A DNA stretch of 64,000 bases from Bacillaceae bacterium JMAK1 (lineage in GTDB: Bacteria; Bacillota; Bacilli; Bacillales; Marinococcaceae), in assembly GCA_012970285.1 (NCBI GenBank), contig JIBW01000011.1, forward strand, positions 162,230 through 226,229. The letters are read 5' to 3'. The notes under the pieces were generated by a model, which ran no database searches, was not told the origin of the DNA, and saw only the letters and a program-made list of their open reading frames with translations. Numbering within the stretch: position 1 is the stretch's first letter; every line of letters starts with the position of its first letter. This document shows positions 33,570 through 42,630 of this stretch, in pieces. A program made the translations under genes and the position numbers.

Positions 33570-34658
33570 ATGTCGGAAAAAACGGAGATCGTAACCCAAG
33601 CCTTAACGATTAAGATAAGGTTAAAGCCAAATCCTTCCCAAAATGACTTGCTAAAGCGATCCTCCACACTTTATATCGCCACAATAAATCGTCTTGTTTC
33701 CGAAATGGTTGAGTCTAAGGCGATTACAAAGAAAACCTCTAAACATGTGGATGTTGAGTTAAACAGCGCTGTAAAAAATCAGGCAATTCGAGACGCAAAG
33801 TCAGTGTTCCAAAAAGCTAAGAAAATGAAATTTTCAGTCATACCTATTCTCAAAAAACCAGTCATCACATTTAACAATCAGAACTTCTCAACAACACAAG
33901 AGGGTATAAGCTTTCCACTTATGGTTGACGGGAAGTCCACACGAATGTTTATTAAAGCGATTGTTAACGAGAGGGAGTGGGAGCTTTTGCAAGACGCTTC
34001 AAAGGTGGGTTCTCTGCGGATCACAAAGAAAGGGGAAGATTGGGTCGCTCAGATTGCGATTGAGAAGATCTCTTCACCCTCGTCGTCTCGGAAGGTTATG
34101 GGCGTTGATTTAGGTGTCAAAGTCCCGGCTGTTTGTGTCACTGACGTTGACGAAGTTCGATTTTTTGGAAAAGGAAGACAGAATAAATATGTTAGGCGTT
34201 ACCACTATTGTCGCAGAAAGCGTCTTGGTAAACAGAAAAAAATAGACGCGATTCGTGCATCAAAACACAAAGAGCAACGCTACATGCAGAACCAAGATCA
34301 TAAGATCAGTCGTCAAATTGTCGACTTTGCAGTACGCATGGACGTAGGCGTAATTCATGTTGAGAAATTAGCAAACATTCGAAAGACGACAAGAACAAGT
34401 CGCAAAAACAACCGATCGTTGCATGCGTGGTCATTTTATCGTCTAATTCAATGTATTGAATATAAAGCAGCCTTAGTCGGGATCAACGTCCAACATGTCG
34501 ATCCAAAATATACATCCCAATCTTGTCCTGCATGCGGAGAACGAAACAAGACAATAACAAGATCTTTTTACTGTAAACAATGTCAATACAAAGACCATAG
34601 GGATGTAGTCGGTGCCAAAAACATTCGTTTTGCACCTGTGTCTGGTGGTAATAGCTAG
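33570..34658 (+). CDS. tnpB: TnpB RNA-guided nuclease
   Basis: About 362 residues; ATG chosen six bases after GGAAGAGGTG, overlapping the end of tnpA. RuvC residues: Asp180 (GVDLGVK), Glu265 (HVEKL) and Asp345 (HRDVVGAKN). The zinc finger CPACG...YCKQC lies between the last two. All catalytic residues are present, so the protein is probably active. TnpB cleaves DNA using an RNA from the element's right end. Confidence 0.9.
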   Translation: MSEKTEIVTQALTIKIRLKPNPSQNDLLKRSSTLYIATINRLVSEMVESKAITKKTSKHVDVELNSAVKNQAIRDAKSVFQKAKKMKFSVIPILKKPVITFNNQNFSTTQEGISFPLMVDGKSTRMFIKAIVNEREWELLQDASKVGSLRITKKGEDWVAQIAIEKISSPSSSRKVMGVDLGVKVPAVCVTDVDEVRFFGKGRQNKYVRRYHYCRRKRLGKQKKIDAIRASKHKEQRYMQNQDHKISRQIVDFAVRMDVGVIHVEKLANIRKTTRTSRKNNRSLHAWSFYRLIQCIEYKAALVGINVQHVDPKYTSQSCPACGERNKTITRSFYCKQCQYKDHRDVVGAKNIRFAPVSGGNS

Positions 34659-34795
34659 GCAGCTTAGGTAGGTATAACCTCTGACCTAAGACGGGCTGAT
34701 GACACAGCCCCTAACTTGAGGCGAGTTCAAACCAGAAATGGACTGCGAACGGTTTTGTACTCAAGAATCCCACTGCTTTAGCTGTGGGAGTGTCA
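34600..34795 (+). ncRNA. Putative omega RNA (guide RNA scaffold) of TnpB
   Basis: In this family the guide RNA overlaps the 3' end of tnpB and runs to the right end. The segment contains stems AGCTTAGGTAGG...CTGACCTAAG, GGGCTG...CAGCCC and the terminal TCCCAC...GTGGGA hairpin, ending GTGTCAA. The guide would be the flanking sequence after about 34795. Inferred from family knowledge. Confidence 0.5.
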
Positions 34796-34844
34796 AACCT
34801 CTATTTCGTCGTACCTTCGGGTAAAAATGAAAAGAGGTTTTTTT
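34795..34844 (+). promoter_or_regulatory. Hairpin sequestering the ribosome site of the rep gene
   Basis: AACCTCT pairs with AGAGGTT; the 3' arm contains the AAAAGAGG ribosome site of the next gene and is followed by T7 up to the GTG start. It can act as terminator or hide the ribosome site. A second arm (GTACCTTCGGGTA) caps it. This arrangement suits copy control of an initiator gene. Confidence 0.6.
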
Positions 34845-35618
34845 GTGGATCATTTTGAAGAATACGACCCATATAAAGATTACGACAACAATCGCTACAC
34901 TCATACTAAGATTATTAAAACGGGTGGATTTATCCATCATTCAAAGGGGAACTTACGGCCTGACACTGAGAACCGTATCATTCCATTTAAAGAAATTGCA
35001 TAAATTGACCTTGATGCTATTGGACATCGTCTTCCGCAACAAGATACATTTCAATTTACTATTGTATCGAATTATTTGCTAGACTTCTGGACCCCTATCT
35101 TGACGCAAGAAGCTGTGAGTCTCTATATTTTACTTAGAAGATATGCATTTCAAAAAGATTATTGTTACGTGAGCATACAAAGCCTAGTACAGAAATTCGG
35201 TAAATCAGCGAATACAATACGTAAATATTTAACAATTTTAGAAGATCACTCTTTTATTATGGTTTTCCATAGGTTTGATAAACATAGTGAAAATAAAGCT
35301 ACATCGCCTTTAATAAAAGTACGTCGCTATATCCCTTTCATTAGCAGCGAGGATTTTATGAAATTACCAGACAAAATAAAGAATGAACATGATAAGTTTT
35401 TACAGGTTTTACATAAAGGGACAGACCTTCAAAATAAGACAAGCACTGAAATCTTGAATACACACACCAAATTCGATTCAACTTCAGTAAATATTGTAGA
35501 AAATCATAAAAGCTTATTGGTTGGACAAATGAAGCGAAGACGGCTTCTTGATCAAGAAAATGTTAAAAGCGACTATAAATATGTATTTGAAACCTCACTA
35601 TGGATGAAAAGAACCTAA
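34845..35618 (+). pseudogene. Helix-turn-helix plasmid replication protein with one in-frame stop
   Basis: GTG start: VDHFEEYDPYKDYDNNRYTH..., TAA at 35001, then in the same frame IDLDAIGHRLPQQDTFQFTI and VSNYLLDFWTPILTQEAVSL, VQKFGKSANTIRKYLTILED, a winged-helix domain typical of plasmid initiator or DnaD-like proteins. TTG at 35076 could start a shorter 180-residue protein without a ribosome site. It lies next to the iterons at 35.9 kb, so a replication role is likely. Confidence 0.6.
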
Positions 35619-35872
35619 CAAATAAGATTAAGAATAAACTTCAATCCATTATATCAAAACCTTCATATGATCTAATTGCTTCACAAATTATATTTATAAA
35701 GGTTACTGACACTCATTGGAAAATCATTTGCCCTTCAGAATATATAAAAGAATTTGTGAAGCAGAGCTATATTAATTTGTTTAAAGAAAGAGACGATCTA
35801 GAAGAATTTCATAGATCAACTCAATTTGATGTAATATTGATAGAAAATTTCTTAGTAGAAAGAACCCATTAA
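35600..35872 (+). CDS. DnaA domain I-like small protein (90 aa)
   Basis: Overlaps the preceding gene by 19 bases. The pattern KLQSIISKPSYDLIASQIIF, ...WKIICPSEYIKEFVKQSYIN resembles the N-terminal domain of DnaA, which binds helicase or regulators; nothing of the AAA+ or DNA-binding parts is present. Located immediately before iterons. The match is by eye. Confidence 0.5.
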   Translation: MDEKNLTNKIKNKLQSIISKPSYDLIASQIIFIKVTDTHWKIICPSEYIKEFVKQSYINLFKERDDLEEFHRSTQFDVILIENFLVERTH

Positions 35873-35900
35873 TGGGTTCTTTTTATCTTAAATACGGTCT

Positions 35901-36116
35901 ACTCAATGGATGAGTAATACTATTCAATAAATGCGTAGTACCCCACTCAGTGAATGCGTAATACTACGCAATGGTTGAGTATTATACTACTCAATAAATG
36001 CGTAGTATACTTATCCACATAATCCACAGGTGAAACTTGCTTATTTTCCATTTTTTAGGTTAATCATACTACTCAATGGTTGAATATACCCCCTACTCAG
36101 CCATTGAGTATAAAGA
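35901..36116 (+). repeat. Iteron origin 1 (seven ~21-base repeats)
   Basis: Imperfect repeats of ACTCAATGNNTGMGTANTAC start at 35901, 35922, 35945, 35966, 35989, 36072 and 36096. Many are themselves partly palindromic (ACTCAAT...TTGAGT). TTATCCACA at 36011-36019 matches the DnaA box. This is the standard form of an iteron-regulated theta origin. Confidence 0.85.
36011..36019 (+). promoter_or_regulatory. DnaA box
   Basis: TTATCCACA, identical to the consensus, between the fifth and sixth iteron; a half match ATCCACAGG follows. Confidence 0.75.
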
Positions 36117-36265
36117 AGTAAGAACTTATACTTAAAAAATTCTTTAACTAAATAATAGAAAGACTATCCTGACTATGATAATTTATAACTCCTTTCGAAA
36201 TTATAAATTCACACTAAAAAAAAGCTCTAACAAAAGCAAAGATTGGAATAAACTTACTGATAAGT

Positions 36266-36373
36266 CTAACTATTCTTCTCGGTCTTTCTTAAATAGATAT
36301 AATGTTTTTCAGCTCTAGCAATCATTTCTTTTGCTTCTTGTTGTGCTTTCTTCTTATCTTTCTTTAATCCCAT
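36266..36373 (-). CDS. Very small basic helical protein (35 aa)
   Basis: GGAAGGTGGCTGATCAGC precedes an ATG opening MGLKKDKKKAQQEAKEMIAR and AEKHYIYLRKTEKNS, one charged helix. Divergent from the gene at 36528. May act in replication control by its position; no family recognised. Confidence 0.4.
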   Translation of the reverse strand: MGLKKDKKKAQQEAKEMIARAEKHYIYLRKTEKNS

Positions 36374-36527
36374 GCTGATCAGCCACCTTCCCCATTGCTT
36401 TTTTTAACAGTGTCACCAAAAATAAGCAATGTTAAACATACCTTCTGCCCTACTCTCATATAGTTAAAAAACTTGGGAATCAGAGAATCATTCCATGAGA
36501 TATTTCTAAAAGAGAAGGTGATTTAAC

Positions 36528-37172
36528 ATGGGGGAGAAGATTATTGCTCCGAGAAAAGAGCGTTCCGATAAGAAACGAGATTGTAAACCAACCGTTCCCG
36601 CTGCTCTTTATGAAACACTGGATCGAGTTTCATATATTACGATGCAGCCAATTAAGTCTGTAGCTGAATCGCTATTAGAAGAAAGCTTCCAAAGCGACAT
36701 AGTAATCGAATATTTTGCACCTGAATTGATGCGTGACTTGTGGATCGGCAATAAGATGTATGTTGGCCATGCCGTACAAAATGACTACTCAGGCAAAGTT
36801 ATACGAGTTCCACATCCAAAAACTAAATTGAACATGAGACTCACAAAACATATCTATAATCAATTGGAATCGTTCGCTTATGCGATCGGTAAGACTCCGA
36901 CTTCTACTGCAGGGGAAATCATTAGAGTAGCTTGTCAAGAAACACCGCTCTTACAACGTCATATTGAACAAAGTATCATGGACACACTGGATTATAATCG
37001 TAGACAACAATTAAAAGAAGTCTTGCGATTCATTCATGAGTGTAATCCAGAGGCAGTACAGTTTTCATTTTTGAATTTACTCGATTCCATCATCGCTAAG
37101 TTTCGATCTAAAACGAATTCGCTTGCAGAAGCGGTCGATGCGTACTTAAATGATTGGTCGGAGGATGAATGA
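36528..37172 (+). CDS. Two-domain ribbon-helix-helix-like plasmid protein (214 aa)
   Basis: AGAGAAGGTGATTTAAC precedes the ATG. The N-terminus (PRKERSDKKRDCKPTVPAAL, YETLDRVSYITMQPIKSVAE) resembles that of the small protein at 57052-57315 (RKERSDKKTRVNAALDQDTH). A second similar unit starts near residue 105 (LNMRLTKHIYNQLESFAYAI). This looks like a duplicated ribbon-helix-helix fold. It precedes a large replication-type protein and may control it. Confidence 0.55.
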   Translation: MGEKIIAPRKERSDKKRDCKPTVPAALYETLDRVSYITMQPIKSVAESLLEESFQSDIVIEYFAPELMRDLWIGNKMYVGHAVQNDYSGKVIRVPHPKTKLNMRLTKHIYNQLESFAYAIGKTPTSTAGEIIRVACQETPLLQRHIEQSIMDTLDYNRRQQLKEVLRFIHECNPEAVQFSFLNLLDSIIAKFRSKTNSLAEAVDAYLNDWSEDE

Positions 37173-37214
37173 TAACTAAACGTTTGATATAATTGATGAC
37201 AAGGTGGTGAGCTT

Positions 37215-38636
37215 ATGGGAGAACTAATCATTCCAGAAAAATTTATTAAAGAGACAATTCCTCAGCAATTAGGAGAAGAATTTATTACACTTTTTCATGA
37301 GTATTATCAAATGTCTCTAACCACTTATATTGAGCGCATTATTCAAGAAAACTTCACCGTTCATCAAAACCCTACGATGACTGATAAATACGCAAAAGAA
37401 TTAAAATCTAAAGTCATAAACAATAGTCGTCAGAAGAAAAAACGTCGTTGGTTGTCGACTATAAGAAATCAAATCAAGAATCCTACGACTAAACGGACTG
37501 AAATTCTAGCGGATATTGATAATATGAATTTGTACATGCAACGTTTTGGCAGCAGTGCATTCCAAAGACACTTTCAAGCCAAAACAGTCGAAGAAGCAAC
37601 AAGTGATATTCTTGAAGAAATCGAAGCTTGGGCGAAAAACCCTTCAAAGAAAATGTCCGACTATAGATACATCCGCGAAAAACATGATTATCAAATAAAA
37701 GCGGTACTGGAATCAGATCTTATCGTTGAAATTACGGAAATTTTAACTTCATATCCTGGGGGCATAAAAGGCCTTATATCTGAAGAACCAGATGCTTATA
37801 TCACTAATCCAGTAAGCACTCCTAAGAAAATTACATATAAACGCTCTCAAACACTTGTTGATCAAGATGGTGAACAAATGGAGTTGCTCACTGAGAAAGA
37901 CTTTGAACAAAATGAGTCATTCCAAGTTTTGTTTGGCTCTCAAGGTTCACTCGAACTTGACGCTCAACGTGCTATGGACCCTATTGATCGGGAAGTATTT
38001 GGTGCAATTATTAATCATCGATCAGCTAACTTCCTCAAAACTAGGATTATCACTGTTAAGTTAGGTGAGCTTGTACGGGACGTCCATGGACCACGTAAAA
38101 GCAGTAAATATTATCAGGGTATGCGAAACCGATTGGCTAAACTACGTTCATTAACTTTTCGTTTAGTTCAAGAAGGGAAAGAAACTGCTGTTTTCGGCTT
38201 TCTAGATAAAGTTCAGTATTACGATGAAGATAGCACTGAAATCGCGGAGATTACAATTAACAGCTACGTGCATCAACAATTCGTCGAACGACAAACGACC
38301 AAGATATACAGTGAGATGCTGCAAGGCTTGTCTAACAATATTTCAAGAAGCATTGTGTTTATCTTACAAAAAGAGCGTTTCGCTGAATATAGTCAAGAGA
38401 GTATCGCTTTAGACGAAGAGCAACAATACGACTACGGGTTCTTCAACCGACGAATTACATTTAACACACGTAATCAGAATTCAAATATGGATATTATTGA
38501 ATTGGCTATGCAAGAAATTATGAGTAACAATATATGTATTAAGGATTACAGAAGAGTACAGGATGTATTTTACGTAAAGTTCTTACCAATCACCGATACG
38601 GAGTTAGCCGATTTAGGCCCAATAAAATTGCATTAG
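37215..38636 (+). CDS. Putative plasmid replication initiator (473 aa)
   Basis: AAGGTGGTGAGCTT precedes the ATG. The C-terminal half has a winged-helix-like segment: DPIDREVFGAIINHRSANFL, TRIITVKLGELVRDVHGPRK, YYQGMRNRLAKLRSLTFRLV, resembling initiators of large Bacillus plasmids. The N-terminal half is helical and basic (KKKRRWLSTIRNQIKN). It follows the iterons of origin 1 and is ended by a strong terminator. Exact family not certain. Confidence 0.6.
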   Translation: MGELIIPEKFIKETIPQQLGEEFITLFHEYYQMSLTTYIERIIQENFTVHQNPTMTDKYAKELKSKVINNSRQKKKRRWLSTIRNQIKNPTTKRTEILADIDNMNLYMQRFGSSAFQRHFQAKTVEEATSDILEEIEAWAKNPSKKMSDYRYIREKHDYQIKAVLESDLIVEITEILTSYPGGIKGLISEEPDAYITNPVSTPKKITYKRSQTLVDQDGEQMELLTEKDFEQNESFQVLFGSQGSLELDAQRAMDPIDREVFGAIINHRSANFLKTRIITVKLGELVRDVHGPRKSSKYYQGMRNRLAKLRSLTFRLVQEGKETAVFGFLDKVQYYDEDSTEIAEITINSYVHQQFVERQTTKIYSEMLQGLSNNISRSIVFILQKERFAEYSQESIALDEEQQYDYGFFNRRITFNTRNQNSNMDIIELAMQEIMSNNICIKDYRRVQDVFYVKFLPITDTELADLGPIKLH

Positions 38637-38669
38637 AGAATTCCTCTTGTACCATCTTTAAACTAATAT

Positions 38670-38729
38670 AATATTGAAATACAAAAAGAAGCTAGGTAAA
38701 CTAATAGCTTCTTTTTGTATTTCAATATT
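38670..38729. terminator. Long perfect terminator hairpin
   Basis: AATATTGAAATACAAAAAGA and its complement form a stem of 25 or so pairs closing on AGCTA/TAGCT, after the 473-residue gene. Confidence 0.85.
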
Positions 38730-38734
38730 AAGTG

Positions 38735-39041
38735 CTTATAATGCTCTTATTTGATGAGGATGAATGAATAGTATTATAAATGCCTTCCTTATTTATAACT
38801 GAATCCACATTCGCACCTTTATTTATTCGAATGAATTCTTGTATCAGAGATAACTCTTCTAAATGATTTCAGAATAAAAAGTTCTTAATATTTATATGCT
38901 TTACTTTATAAAATATCAGAACTATTAAACCTCAGCTCTCAATCCACAAACATTATGCCACTAACCTACTCCTTTAATAAATATAAAGTTTAATATTACT
39001 TACTCCCTTATACTTTAATCCTTCTATAATTTTTCACATAA
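38735..39041. other. AT-rich gap between the two replication modules
   Basis: Leftward, HLEELSLIQEFIRINKGANV can be read at 38780-38870, resembling one ankyrin repeat, without start; a possible relic. Otherwise very AT-rich, which suits an unwinding region next to iterons. Confidence 0.3.
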
Positions 39042-39488
39042 ACTTGGGCGAAGTTTTGCGTCCTTTTATGAACTTGGGCGAAGTTTTGCGTTCCTTTTAA
39101 GTATGTTGGGCGATATTTTGCGTTCTTATTGGCAAAAATGAGCAATTCTTTATGAATCTATTAAAAAAGAAATATTTTTTTGCTTAACTTGGGCGAAGTT
39201 TTGCGTTCCTTTTTGATACCTTGGGCGAAGTTTTGCGTTCTTTTTTTGTATCTTAGGCGAAGTTTTGCGTTCTTTTATGACCTTGGGCGATATTTTACGT
39301 ACCTTTTTAGTAACTTGGGCGATATTTTGCGTTCCTTTCTATACTAAATTGGTGATTTACTAATAAGGAAATTGTTCAAACCCCTTATTTAAAGGGATTC
39401 TATAACTTGGGCGATATTTTGCGTTCCTTTTTGAACATTGATATATCAAGGGTTTCAGCTACTTGGGCGAAGTTTTGCGTACTTTTTA
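39042..39488 (+). repeat. Iteron origin 2 (ten ~27-base repeats)
   Basis: Ten copies of ACTTGGGCGAAGTTTTGCGT followed by TCCTTTT start near 39042, 39072, 39104, 39187, 39218, 39250, 39280, 39313, 39405 and 39461. Six have GGCGAAGTTTTGCG and four GGCGATATTTTGCG. All are in the same direction, with irregular spacing, just before a replication gene. No DnaA box was found among them. Confidence 0.9.
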
Positions 39489-39579
39489 CACGCTTGGAAG
39501 ATGTTGCTATACTGATCTCAATATTTGACTTATAACCTGAAATAATCCTACTTTCAGACAAACTACGGTGGTGACATAA

Positions 39580-40689
39580 ATGCAAGTACGCGAACTAGGA
39601 AAGATTGGTAAAGGAGTATTACGAAACCTCTATGAGCAAGCGGAGACGTATGTTCATTCATCACGTTCCATTAATACGAATGTTATTGAGTTTCCTGGAG
39701 CATCTATGTCCAATACCCCTAGTAATATCGATAATGGGTCAAAGTTACGTGTATCTGAGAAACAGTTATTAGCAGAAATGCAACGTATCCAACAGGACAT
39801 TAACCATAATCGTTCTTTAAATTATTATAAAGCAGCCTTTGCAGAAGAAGACTCTTCTGAAATGATCCAAGTCAATTACCGCTTACCAAAATACGCCATC
39901 CTTACATACCTTATGTATCATTTTTTACCTGTTCATCAAATGGGAGAAGACGGCGTTGTTGAAAAGATTAATGTAAAAGAAGTTGCTGCTAAACTTAAAT
40001 GCTCGATTAAGACGGTTGAATACAGTAACAAACGTCTTTCTGACATGGGTTTAATCTACGTATCAAATTGTGGCAAAGGGTACATTAATGTTCTCCTTCC
40101 TGACTATCAAAAATATCATAGTCAAGGGGGCTATTTTTGGATGCCTTGGATCGGTTTTAAAGAATTAGTAGACTTGAATGTAAATTCATTACGAGCAAAT
40201 ATCCGTTACTATCTAGTAACAGACAATGCTAAAGCTAAAGAACGATACAGCCCTAATCAACCTACTGAGCCATCTCGCATCACTAAGAATGACTTAAAGT
40301 TAATGCTACCAAAATATACTCATTTCCATCGTAAACTAACGGAAATTACACAAGTTGAGACCTCAGCATTTGATACCTCCTACATTGAGGGACATGTTTA
40401 TGTTTCTGTTAATCAAGACTTTGATGGGCAACTCGTCAAGAAACAGAGAGAAAAAGAGTTTAAGACTGGCTTATCACTTGTACTTGAGAAACAAATGAAA
40501 CATTATAAAGCGACAGAAAAAGAAATCAATACATATGTGCAATTTTGTTTTGAGTACTCACCATACGAGGTATCTAAAGCCTTGAACATTATGGATCAAG
40601 CGATTGGAAGTGGGGTTTCCATTGTTAACCCTGGGGGCTATATTCGTACTCAGATTCGTATATTGCATACTCAATCACTTGCTTCTTAA
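39580..40689 (+). CDS. Plasmid replication initiator of origin 2 (369 aa)
   Basis: ATG ten bases after ACGGTGGTGAC. A central winged helix is visible: KYAILTYLMYHFLPVHQMGE, VKEVAAKLKCSIKTVEYSNK, RLSDMGLIYVSNCGKGYINV. A C-terminal domain (KATEKEINTYVQFCFEYSPY, EVSKALNIMDQAI, VNPGGYIRTQIR) resembles primase- or DnaD-associated helices of plasmid initiators. It lies directly behind ten iterons, so it is very probably their initiator. Confidence 0.7.
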   Translation: MQVRELGKIGKGVLRNLYEQAETYVHSSRSINTNVIEFPGASMSNTPSNIDNGSKLRVSEKQLLAEMQRIQQDINHNRSLNYYKAAFAEEDSSEMIQVNYRLPKYAILTYLMYHFLPVHQMGEDGVVEKINVKEVAAKLKCSIKTVEYSNKRLSDMGLIYVSNCGKGYINVLLPDYQKYHSQGGYFWMPWIGFKELVDLNVNSLRANIRYYLVTDNAKAKERYSPNQPTEPSRITKNDLKLMLPKYTHFHRKLTEITQVETSAFDTSYIEGHVYVSVNQDFDGQLVKKQREKEFKTGLSLVLEKQMKHYKATEKEINTYVQFCFEYSPYEVSKALNIMDQAIGSGVSIVNPGGYIRTQIRILHTQSLAS

Positions 40690-41339
40690 AGAAACGATTA
40701 ACCAAATACTGATTGTTTGCCTACGGTTAGTGGGCTTATTTGTCGTGTACAAACATAAGTATTCAATAACAGTACATAGTTGTCTATGAATGAGCTATAG
40801 ATTTTATTTATGGCCAAGTGTATTCGTAGTCTATTTAATGGTGTATAACTACGGATTAATCACAACGCAAACCATGCTGTCTTCAATTTTTTTATACACA
40901 TTATGAAATAAATCATAAACATGATGATTTTATATTAAAATTGATGTTTTTTACGACGGTTAATCAGATTTATACTTATTTTTTTATCCACATACGGATT
41001 TTTCCATAACCATTAATAATAGTTCATACACAATCAAAGATATTACATAGACAAGAATCTTTAAATCATAAACAAACATTTAATAGTAAAAGCAATATAG
41101 AAAAAAAGCTCCTTAGTGATGCGAAAAATCATCCTAAAGAGCTTTTAATCATAGACAATCCTATTTTTTATAACTGGACATCCTCTGAATCCCTAATGTA
41201 ACAATGGATTCAAGTGTTTTATATTTTGCCAATCTATGTTTTAATTTATGCTTTAACTAATGAAATAATCTTTGTAGTAATTATTGTTATAATTCATCAT
41301 TAATAAATGTATTACCTGAAACTGAACACCAATAATACA
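40690..41339. other. AT-rich intergenic region
   Basis: No gene seen. It holds the terminator-like hairpin at 41101-41147. Confidence 0.4.
41101..41147. terminator. Terminator-like hairpin
   Basis: AAAAGCTCCTTAGTGAT pairs imperfectly with ATCATCCTAAAGAGCTTTT, AT runs on both sides. Confidence 0.6.
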
Positions 41340-42090
41340 GAACTATTTATAATGACTACCGATTTTAGAAGCTTTGTCATATTCAAGTCCTGCACTTGTA
41401 AGAGATGAAGCATTGATGACAAACCGTATCGATCTTTAACATAATCAATGGCTTTACTTAATTTCTCCCTTGTGACAATCGATTACTATCAAACAAACTC
41501 ATTTGAAGACAAACATTCATCTCTAGTTTCTCTAAGGAGACGCTTATGCGGCGCACAGACCCCCCTTTTCAGTTTTAACGCAACACCAAACATTCCGCTG
41601 CTTGATAAATCTCTAATCCGTCGTTTGTATAGTCTTCTAAGGCCACTTGTTTGTGAAAGGACGCCGCCCCGATATAATAGCCACCTCAAATCCCCAATGA
41701 AACGGTCAAACCCATATACCCATTCACACGTACTCTTCTCGCAATTTCTTCTCAATATTCTTTTAAAATGACGGTTAAGTCATCCAAAGTCGCATAATCT
41801 TTAGGTAAAGTCGTCCCCATACCGATCCCTTTTCTACGGATATGTGTATCTGGCGTAACAGTGATTGATCACTCCCATGAGCGGTTTGCCATAAGACTTC
41901 TCCATTCACTCCCCATCGTCGTTTTAGATTGGATAATTCCGAGTCTATGAGATGACTAACTGTACAAATGCCCATATTATTTAAATTCACTTGCATGCGA
42001 TTACCGACCCCGAACATTTTTTCAATTGGAAAATGGCCAATGTCACGATGTAGATGGTCTTGTTCCAGATGGAATCTGCCTTTTGGAGCT
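41340..42090 (-). pseudogene. UvrX-type Y-family DNA polymerase relic
   Basis: Read leftward over several frames: KMFGVGNRMQVNLNNMGICT, VSHLIDSELSNLKRRWGVNG and EVLWQTAHGSDQS, then GIGMGTTLPKDYATLDDLTV, ILKEYCEEIARRVRVNGYMG, LTVSLGI, and RRISVSLEKLEMN. This is the thumb and little-finger part of UvrX/DinB-like polymerases often carried by Bacillus mobile elements. The catalytic palm is missing and several frames are broken. Confidence 0.7.
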
Positions 42091-42187
42091 TTTTTGCCCT
42101 GATAACTCCCCCCCTAAAGGAGTGGGCTTTCTCGTTTATAAAAGCTGTAACAACTTGGAATTCTAGTTACATACCTATTTTTTTAAC

Positions 42188-42218
42188 AAAGAGGGGATGT
42201 TTTCCCCTCTTTGTTTTT
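42188..42218 (+). terminator. Terminator-like hairpin
   Basis: AAAGAGGGGA pairs with TCCCCTCTTTG followed by TTTTT. Confidence 0.7.
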
Positions 42219-42229
42219 AAGTTTTCACC

Positions 42230-42274
42230 AAAAAAGAAGCAAACAAAAAACCACTAAGGTTATCGTTTGCTTCT
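42230..42274 (-). terminator. Terminator of the secreted-protein pair
   Basis: Leftward AGAAGCAAACGATAACC...GTTTGCTTCTTTTTT, about 50 bases after the stop of the small membrane protein. Confidence 0.75.
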
Positions 42275-42324
42275 AGTTAATTTGCACACATTTGTTACTT
42301 CTGAAGATAAAGTATGTCTTGCTT

Positions 42325-42615
42325 TTACAAAGTAATTGCCATCATTAACACGGCCATTGTAATTCCGACCCCGAATGAACCGATGACGAGCCATTGCGGA
42401 GCCTTATCTACTCGCTTCATGGTAAGGTATTCAGTGATACCCACGACCGCATAAATTCCAACAATCGGTAAAAGTAGGTTGTCTAAAGTAATCGATCCAC
42501 CTGTAGCCACCATTAAAGCTACAAATAACATTCCATATACAAGTACCGACATAAACGCATGACTTGTTGGTCCTAATACACCTTGTTTGGTTTTGGAAGC
42601 TGTATCCGTTCTCAT
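42325..42615 (-). CDS. Small membrane protein, possible immunity partner (96 aa)
   Basis: Three hydrophobic segments (SHAFMSVLVYGMLFVALMVA, LLLPIVGIYAVVGITEYL, WLVIGSFGVGITMAVLMMAI) with charged residues only at the ends and in one loop. AAAGGAGGG precedes the ATG, and it starts 15 bases after the secreted protein gene, so they are one operon. The arrangement recalls bacteriocin-immunity pairs; this is inference. Confidence 0.6.
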   Translation of the reverse strand: MRTDTASKTKQGVLGPTSHAFMSVLVYGMLFVALMVATGGSITLDNLLLPIVGIYAVVGITEYLTMKRVDKAPQWLVIGSFGVGITMAVLMMAITL

Positions 42616-42630
42616 ATAAACCCTCCTTTT

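Larger units (their letters stand above)
33150..34795 (+). mobile_element. IS200/IS605-family element
   Basis: Left end has the imperfect hairpin CCCTCGCCTTTAGGCGTGGG; right end has the subterminal hairpin TCCCACTGC...GCTGTGGGAG. Between them lie a broken tnpA and an intact tnpB. Such elements transpose as single strands without inverted repeats or target duplication. Exact ends are approximate. Confidence 0.75.

Noticed and set aside
39042..39488. Ten short direct repeats considered as a CRISPR array
   Set aside because: Repeat spacing is irregular (0-60 bases), the gaps are not unique spacer-sized, no cas gene is near, and a replication gene follows at once. They are iterons.
41448..41771. 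Rightward frame of 107 codons
   Set aside because: Opposite strand of the UvrX relic; no ribosome site.
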